11,406 bases of DNA from an uncultured Succinivibrio sp. (lineage in GTDB: Bacteria > Pseudomonadota > Gammaproteobacteria > Enterobacterales > Succinivibrionaceae): assembly GCA_900767695.1 (NCBI GenBank), contig CAAGAC010000029.1, positions 1-11,406 of the forward strand, written 5' to 3'. Both the position numbers and the translations under genes were made by a program. The notes beneath the pieces were generated by a model. It had not been told where the DNA came from. It worked only from the letters and a program-made list of their open reading frames with translations, and did not search any database. Every line of letters begins with the position of its first letter. The first letter of the stretch is position 1. This document shows positions 6,416 through 11,406 of the stretch, piece after piece.

Positions 6416-9400
6416 GCGAGGAGGCGCCAGTCGAGCCGGCGCTTCCGCCTGAGATTGAGCAGGCGATCCCACGCCGCGCCCTGATCGGCCAGTCCTCGTC
6501 GGCAGCTCCAATTCCATCTGCCGCGACCCCCGCAGATGCAGTGAAAGTCCCGGCATCCGCTCCTGCGCCCAAAGCCCCAGCGGCCGTACTTCATGAGTCT
6601 GCCGCTTCCGCGCCGTCGAGCAAGGCTCCAGCACAGGAGATGGCACCGCAGGCGCAGGAAAGCGCATCTGGGCATGAGCATCCTGAGCCACTGGTTGAGG
6701 AGCACTCAAGTCCTGAGCCTGCAATGACGCAGGAGCCTGCAACTACTCCAGCAAGCCCCGAGCCTTCGGAGCCTTCCGATGCCAAGGCAGAAGAAATCGC
6801 GCCTGTGCAGGAGAGCGCTCCTGAGCCCCAGGCCGAGGCAGCGGAGGCATATGCTCAGTCTTCCGCACCTGCTCCGACCGCGCCTGCCGAGGCGACTGCT
6901 CCATTCAATGCCGCGCCTGCCGCACCTGAGACTGCTCCTGAATCTGTGGCGGGCGAGCCTCAGGCAGGCATGCCTGAAGCCGCGCAGCCTGCCGGTGCCG
7001 CTCCCGGCGCAGGCGGCATGACCTTCTCGCCTGATGCAGGCTCCATCGAGTCGCTTGACTCGGTGCGCCATGCCATCCTGAACGCCGCGATGATGAACAA
7101 GGGCATGACCATGGAGAACCGTGACGACATCAACATGGCCCTTGAGTCGAGGTGGAAGGATCCCGGCCAGGCGCAGAAGGAAGCCGCCCCCGAGCAGGAG
7201 CTTCCCGACTCGATGCTCCCGCTCTTGAAGGAAGTCCTTCCCTACATCGACTACATAGCAAGGAAGCAGGAGGAGCTGGAGTCGGCCATCTCCGATCGCG
7301 ACAGCCCCGAGGATGCAGGCTCCAAGCTCAGGGCGCTTGGCGAGAGCATCCGCGAGACGGCTGAGATTGGCGTGTCCAAGGGGCTTGCCGAGCGCGACTA
7401 CGTTCCAACCCAGATCACCGTCAACGAGCCTGCCCCTGATCCATCCGATCCCTTCGCAGGAGGCTCGGACGCCACGCTCGAGCGCGCAGGCGCCGACGGG
7501 ATCCCCGAGGAGGCGAATGCCTCCTCGCAGGAACCCCATCAAGACGGAGGGCCAGGCGATGCGCAATCACCTGCGGCACAGCAGGATGCCATGCCGCAGG
7601 AGCCGCCCGAGTTCACCCTGGCGCCTGAGGCGCCTGCTGGGGAGATCCCTGAGCCTGATGCCGCGCCTTTGCCTCCTCAAGCACCAATGGAGCCTCCCGC
7701 GATGGAGCAGCCGGCATCTGCCATCGCCGCCCCTGAAGGCGCTTCTGAGCAGGAAATCGCGCAGACCCATGCGCCTGATCCAGCGCAGCCGCCGCTGAGC
7801 CAAAGCGAGATCGAGAAGATCAGCCTGGCCGCATCCGAGGACAAGAGCGACGGGCTAGAGGATATCGCCGCTCCGGGACCGATGATGTTTGGCCCGGACG
7901 AGGGCTACGTCGAAGGCAGGCGCCCCGGCGAGAGCGTGCAGGAGATGCTCGCCAGGGTGCAGGAAGCCGCCAAGGCTCAGCTTGAGGCCGAGGATCACGG
8001 CGCGGCTACTCTGGGCGGCGAGAGCGAGGCTGAGACAGAGCCTGCGCCTGCACCCTTTCAGGCTTCCCTGTCTGAGCCCGAGGCTCAGGCCATGCCGCAG
8101 CTCGGGGCTCCGATACAGCCGCAAGCTCAGCTCCATCCCCAGGCTCAGCCTGTGCAGGATGTGATTGGAGCTGATCTACAAGCACCAGCGGCAAAGGCAC
8201 CTGAGGCAGCGCCTCAGGCACAGCCCAAGGCCGAATCTGCTTTTGCACCTTCGCAGCCTTCATCTGAAGAACCGATCCCTGCTCCACCTGCGCCATCTGT
8301 TGCAGAGGCTGATGGGGCGTCTCAATTCAAAGCCGAGGGGCCTGCGCAGGATGGCTCTGCTGCCACTGCCCATCCCGATGGACACGGGCTCAGGCTCATT
8401 GCCGATCCTTTCTCGGACGACATGAGCGTGAGCATGGTCGAGGCCAGAAGGCCAGTTGAAGATCTGGCAAGCGCCGAGGCTGAGTATGCAGCCAGTCCCA
8501 AGGCGGGCGCAGTGTCGCAGGGGGCGCAGGAGCAGGGTTCTGAACCGGCAAGGCCCTCCAATGCTGCTGCTCCAGTCATGCCTGAATCGCTCAGGCGTGC
8601 GCTTTTAGAGATCGAGGGCGGCAGCGCGGAGCCTGAACCCAGCAAGGCATCGGAAGCCTCTGCAAGCCATCATGTTCCTGAAGAAATAGCCGCAAGCGCC
8701 AAGGCGCAGGCGTCCTCAAGCTCCACAGTTCTGTCCAGTGCTCCAGCTCTGGAGCCGGCGCCTGAGCCTGCTCCAGCCACAGAAAAAGCTTCCGGTCAGG
8801 CCCAGGAGGACATGCCTCCTGATCTCGGGGAGTATGTACCGCCTTCGGATGACGGCGACGAGGATCCCGATGACGAGGACGATGCCGGAGACGGCATGGA
8901 GGAGGCCTCGCAGGGCGAGGCTGCGGTCGCGGCCTTCGAGGGAATGCAGGACAGCAGCGTCGCGCAGGGAGTGGGTGAGCAGGCTCAGGTTCTGACTCCA
9001 GAGCCACTGCCTGACGGGGATCCGGCCTCCATGCCTCCTGCCCAGCGCGCTGAGCTTGAGCGCATCGAGAAGATCGAGGCTGGGCAGCAGGTGCGCCCTC
9101 TCATCTCCCAGGACTTCATGCCTTTCGTGCGCAAGGCCGATCCCTGGCTCCAGGACATCGAGGCGGCAGGCTACAAGGACGCCCTCTACAGCGCCCTCAT
9201 CAGCAGCTCGAGGACTGTCGATCCCTCGGACAGCTCGCACTGGATCCTCAGGATGAGCGAGCGCTTCTCCTATTTCATCAACGATCCGAGCTTCTCGCAT
9301 AACCTGGAGACCAAGTTCTCCTTCCTGCGCAGCGGCCATCCTGTCCGCATCACCATCGAGCGCTGCGAGGGCGTCCCCGAGGGCTGCCCGCTCGCGCTTG

Positions 9401-9582
9401 CCTCCAAGGCCCTGCGCGACGAAACCCTCAAGGCCCGCCAGAAGATGGCATCCTTCAAGCCCTTCATGAGGATCCTGAGCCTTGCAGGCGCAAGCTTCGA
9501 CAAGGTGCCCATCACCCTCTACGGCAGCGCCGGCGCCGCCATTCCTGTCAGAGCTGCGCAAAAGGGCGGCCCCAAGGCTTGA
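5300..9582 (+). CDS. dnaX: DNA polymerase III subunit tau, made by -1 frameshift at 6400-6406
   Basis: Proposed full-length product: 5300-6406 read in frame, then 6406-9582 in the -1 frame, about 1,427 aa (E. coli tau is 643). After the gamma part the junction reads KKKAWIGEEAPVEP. Residues about 372-1250 are a linker dominated by Ala, Pro, Glu and Gln, interrupted by ordered-looking islands at about 574-709, 835-905 and 1028-1061 and an Asp-rich patch at about 1183-1205. The last 175 residues resemble tau domain V, which binds the polymerase alpha subunit: ERFSYFIND, PVRITIERCEG, LRDETLKARQKM, FKPFMRILSLAGASFDKVPI, compared with E. coli VELTIVED, IYEEKLAQARESI, TLRRFFDAEL. No start codon with a ribosome-binding site exists early in the second frame, so it is not a separate gene. 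The alternative is an A-run length error joining both frames permanently. Either way the downstream frame is the tau tail. Confidence 0.82.
6396..6450 (+). promoter_or_regulatory. Programmed -1 frameshift signal in dnaX
   Basis: A run of ten A (6396-6405) ends in G, so the zero-frame codons are GAA AAA AAA AAG. The last seven bases, A AAA AAG (6400-6406), are the same slippery heptamer used in E. coli dnaX. After a 7-nt spacer comes a stem-loop. Bases 6414-6418 pair with 6446-6450 and 6421-6428 pair with 6438-6445 (one G-U), giving 13 bp with a 2-nt bulge (AG, 6419-6420) and a 9-nt loop. The zero-frame stop TAG (6413-6415) lies at the stem base. Ten A could also cause RNA polymerase slippage, as known for Thermus dnaX. 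No clear upstream Shine-Dalgarno-like stimulator was found. Confidence 0.82.
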
Positions 9583-9600
9583 TCCTGCATCCGTCTGATC

Positions 9601-9622
9601 GAGGCTGCCATGAGGCGGCCTC
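9601..9622 (+). terminator. Possible terminator after dnaX
   Basis: GAGGCTGCC, loop ATGA, GGCGGCCTC: a 9-bp stem with one G-U pair, 19 nt after the dnaX stop. There is no U tract directly after it; the nearest T-rich tract is about 35 nt further on. It may be a rho-dependent or mRNA-stabilising 3' hairpin. Confidence 0.4.
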
Positions 9623-9722
9623 AGTCTTGGAGAGCAGCGGCTAAGTTCCTTCCCTCCATTATCTTTTTTCTTATCTTCCATTGGACGGAAAACGAATATT
9701 CCATCCTTCAATCGAGCTGACC

Positions 9723-9736
9723 TTCAAATCTTTGAA
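9723..9736. repeat. Short inverted repeat TTCAAA-tc-TTTGAA
   Basis: Perfect 6-bp arms with a 2-nt centre, the first of a series of small palindromes upstream of the transposase gene. Confidence 0.5.
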
Positions 9737-9755
9737 TACGGCGACCAAATCCGAA

Positions 9756-9767
9756 TGATCTAGATCA
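9756..9767. promoter_or_regulatory. Palindrome TGATCTAGATCA, CRP-like core
   Basis: A perfect 12-bp palindrome. With its flanks it matches 13 of 16 positions of the CRP consensus TGTGATCTAGATCACA, but lacks the left TGTG. It lies about 170 bp before the transposase start, far for a simple activator site. CRP binding is speculative. Confidence 0.3.
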
Positions 9768-9845
9768 CGGAATTTGGACAGCCTGAACCAGTCCATCCGG
9801 CGGCCCAGCCTGCCGGGAGTTCTTTGAAATCAAGTTCGGAAAAAT

Positions 9846-9861
9846 GTGATCTGAGGATCAC
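9846..9861. promoter_or_regulatory. Inverted repeat GTGATC-N4-GATCAC
   Basis: Perfect 6-bp arms. The surrounding AAATGTGATCT...GATCACGGTTTT resembles a CRP site with two extra central bases, a spacing CRP does not normally accept. It may be an operator or an internal binding site for the adjacent transposase. Confidence 0.35.
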
Positions 9862-9867
9862 GGTTTT

Positions 9868-9881
9868 GCAATTCCCATTGC
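9868..9881. repeat. Inverted repeat GCAAT-tccc-ATTGC
   Basis: 5-bp perfect arms, flanked by outer TTTTG and CAAAA that extend the symmetry imperfectly. It lies 55 bp before the transposase start codon. Confidence 0.4.
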
Positions 9882-9936
9882 CACAAAAGCGTGAATTCGA
9901 TCAAATGCTGATTGTTTCACCTGATCAAGGACTGGC

Positions 9937-11406
9937 ATGACACCAAGGCGCCGCTTTTCAAGCCTGGAGGAGATGGCTGAGAACTCGCTCAGCCGCCGCC
10001 GCGCGCCTGGGAAGTCATGCTATCCGGACATGGAGGATCTCTACAGGGAATGCCTCGCCGGAGTCGGGATCGCGGACAAGCGGGAAGTCGAGAAGCACCT
10101 CCTGAGGATCAGGCATGCGCGCGATGAGTGCGAGCTGTTTGTCCCTGGGCACCCTGCCATGGGCCGGCTTGCGGATCTGTCAAGGGAATTCGCCGAGGCC
10201 CTCGCGCCGCACGACACGCGAAATCCCGGCCTCGTCGCCTACACTGCCGAGTCCGTGACCACCCTTGTCGCCACCTGCTGCGGCTGCGCCAGCTGCAAGT
10301 CGACTGCAGCCTTCTGGCACATGCGCAACCCCCTGCTGCAGCTCCTGTTCGACATGCCCGCCCCGGGGTGCGTCATCTCCGACGAGGAGGCGAGACTCAT
10401 CCTCAGGATGGTTCCCGCCGATGCCTTCGAGGCCTTTTTCCACAAGCTGTTCCCGGACTTCCGCAAAGGGGATCCGGATCTCTCGAAGGACACCGCCGAA
10501 GGCGGCTTCAAGAGGACGATCGGAGGAGACGGGCAGGAGCTCAGGGCCTCGTTCCGCAGGGGCGAGTCCAGCCGCCGCAAGAAGGGCCGCAACGGCGTGA
10601 CGCTCTATGGCTGCGACTCCAGAACCGTCGTGGACTACACTCCGGCGCAGAAGAAGAACCAGGAGGCGGAGGCATTCATCAGGATGCTCAAGCGCATCGG
10701 CCTCCGCGCAGGACAGGCGGTCTTCTGCGCCGACGCCCTGAACACGAGGGAGGAGCTGATCAAGTTCCTCAACGAGAGGCAGATCGACTGGCTTCTCCCC
10801 GTGAAGAGGAACGGCGGCAACGCCGGGCTCCAGGAGGGCATCGGGAAGGCCTTCGAGGAGCACGGGGACGAGGCGGAGACGGTGACCGGGGCCGACAAGA
10901 CCGGCGGCCGCGCCGAGAAGATGACTTGCAGCTTCCTCCCCGCCTCGGTCCTGCCCGATGGCCTGGCCCACGAGGGCACCGGCACCATCGCGATCATCGA
11001 CAAGCGCGCCGAGTTTCCGCGCAAGGACGGCGAGAAGCCCAGGCGCCCCGGGAAGAGCAGGATCTGCCGCATCTCCTCGCTTCCCTACAGCGAGGAGAAC
11101 AACAGGCAGATCAAGCACTCCATCCCGGCGCGCTGGCTGTACGAGGCCCGCCGCAACACCATCGGCGAGGTGCTCCTGCAGGACCGCAGGGCGCTGTGCG
11201 ACGAGAACCACCTGGCCACGGTGATCGGGCTGAACAAGTGCGTGTACAACATTCTCGCGTTCTCCCGCGCCAGGCTCTCCGGCAAGGGATGCCGCAGGAC
11301 AAAGTTCCAGAGCGGGGAGACCGGGGCGGACGCCCGCCTGATCACCTACAAGGATGCGGCCGCGGAAATGGCCGACGACATCCTCGCCGCCGTTGACTGC
11401 ATCGTC
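9937..11406 (+). CDS. ISAs1-like DDE transposase, partial (runs off right edge)
   Basis: 490 codons are visible without a stop. The ATG at 9937 is the first after an in-frame TGA (9922-9924), with AAGGA 5 nt upstream. Residues about 105-165 resemble the DDE_Tnp_1-associated domain (a Cys-rich helix C-C-x-C-x-x-C at 114-120, then NPLLQLLFDMP, then a TirRvL-like segment). The RNase-H-fold part follows. GGDGQELRAS (D198) corresponds to the family's DGK-LRGS; CADALNTREELIKFL (D266) to TxDAMxTQ; DWLLPVKRN to DYLLxLKxNQ; GGRAEK to HGRxExR; and RWLYEARRN (W400, E403) to HWxIEN. The expected catalytic triad is therefore D198, D266, E403. It is longer than usual ISAs1 transposases (about 370-400 aa), with a basic N-terminal extension of about 80 residues and more sequence beyond the DDE part. 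Similarity is by pattern only; the element is a divergent relative at best. Confidence 0.72.
   Translation, partial: MTPRRRFSSLEEMAENSLSRRRAPGKSCYPDMEDLYRECLAGVGIADKREVEKHLLRIRHARDECELFVPGHPAMGRLADLSREFAEALAPHDTRNPGLVAYTAESVTTLVATCCGCASCKSTAAFWHMRNPLLQLLFDMPAPGCVISDEEARLILRMVPADAFEAFFHKLFPDFRKGDPDLSKDTAEGGFKRTIGGDGQELRASFRRGESSRRKKGRNGVTLYGCDSRTVVDYTPAQKKNQEAEAFIRMLKRIGLRAGQAVFCADALNTREELIKFLNERQIDWLLPVKRNGGNAGLQEGIGKAFEEHGDEAETVTGADKTGGRAEKMTCSFLPASVLPDGLAHEGTGTIAIIDKRAEFPRKDGEKPRRPGKSRICRISSLPYSEENNRQIKHSIPARWLYEARRNTIGEVLLQDRRALCDENHLATVIGLNKCVYNILAFSRARLSGKGCRRTKFQSGETGADARLITYKDAAAEMADDILAAVDCIV

Larger units (their letters stand above)
9583..9936. other. Palindrome-rich, AT-richer gap between dnaX and the transposase gene
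   Basis: No gene was recognised. GC content falls clearly from about 9650 on. It contains, in order, the hairpin at 9601-9622, a T-rich pyrimidine tract (9650-9680), a direct repeat CCTTCAATC/CCTTCAAATC (9705 and 9721), and several short palindromes listed as repeats. Six GATC sites fall within about 170 bp (9757-9926). The left end of the mobile element must lie here, but no terminal repeat can be named because the right end is outside the window. Confidence 0.6.

Noticed and set aside
5273..6742. 489-aa minus-strand open frame
   Set aside because: Shadow of dnaX; low-complexity translation with no domain, while the opposite strand has every DnaX motif.
6541..9582. Separate 1,013-aa gene starting at GTG 6541
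   Set aside because: No ribosome-binding site, the frame is open back to the slippery A run, and the C-terminal domain resembles tau, so it is the frameshifted part of dnaX.
10128..11396. 422-aa plus-strand open frame
   Set aside because: Lies in another frame of the transposase gene; Arg/Gln/Gly-rich shadow without motifs, whereas the frame from 9937 carries the DDE signature.

Overview
The window (11,406 bp, GC-rich at roughly 60-65% by eye) looks like chromosomal DNA from a Gram-negative gammaproteobacterium. The reasons are a trimeric-type porin with a signal peptide and a terminal Phe, a DUF2057/UPF0319 (YccT-like) periplasmic protein, a transmembrane chemotaxis receptor, and an apt-dnaX gene pair as in Escherichia coli. 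A host-associated group such as the Succinivibrionaceae is possible, but that is only a guess from gene style.

Layout. Positions 1-4523 hold four minus-strand genes: a methyl-accepting chemotaxis receptor (its C-terminal end is cut off by the window edge), a DUF2057 protein, an outer-membrane porin, and a Gph-like HAD phosphatase. The phosphatase and porin overlap by ATGA and so form an operon. The porin ends in a strong intrinsic terminator, and the DUF2057 gene then starts from its own extended -10 promoter and a long, structured leader. Positions 4524-4691 form a divergent promoter region. From there apt and dnaX run rightward as an operon, ending at 9582. A palindrome-rich, AT-richer gap follows (9583-9936), then a rightward ISAs1-like DDE transposase that runs off the right edge. 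The ybaB-recR genes that follow dnaX in E. coli are not in the window.

The main point of interest is dnaX. The zero frame encodes only the ATPase/clamp-loader core (a gamma-like protein of 371 aa) and stops just after a run of ten A. That run contains the heptamer A AAA AAG, followed 7 nt later by a 13-bp bulged stem-loop, which is the classical -1 frameshift layout. The -1 frame stays open for 1,058 more codons: a very long Ala/Pro/Glu-rich linker, then a domain that resembles the polymerase-binding C-terminal domain of tau. Tau (about 1,427 aa, against 643 in E. coli) would therefore be the frameshift product and gamma the default, the reverse of E. coli. Three short conserved-looking islands in the linker share a motif and may be docking sites.

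No tRNA, rRNA, CRISPR array or phage structural gene was seen.
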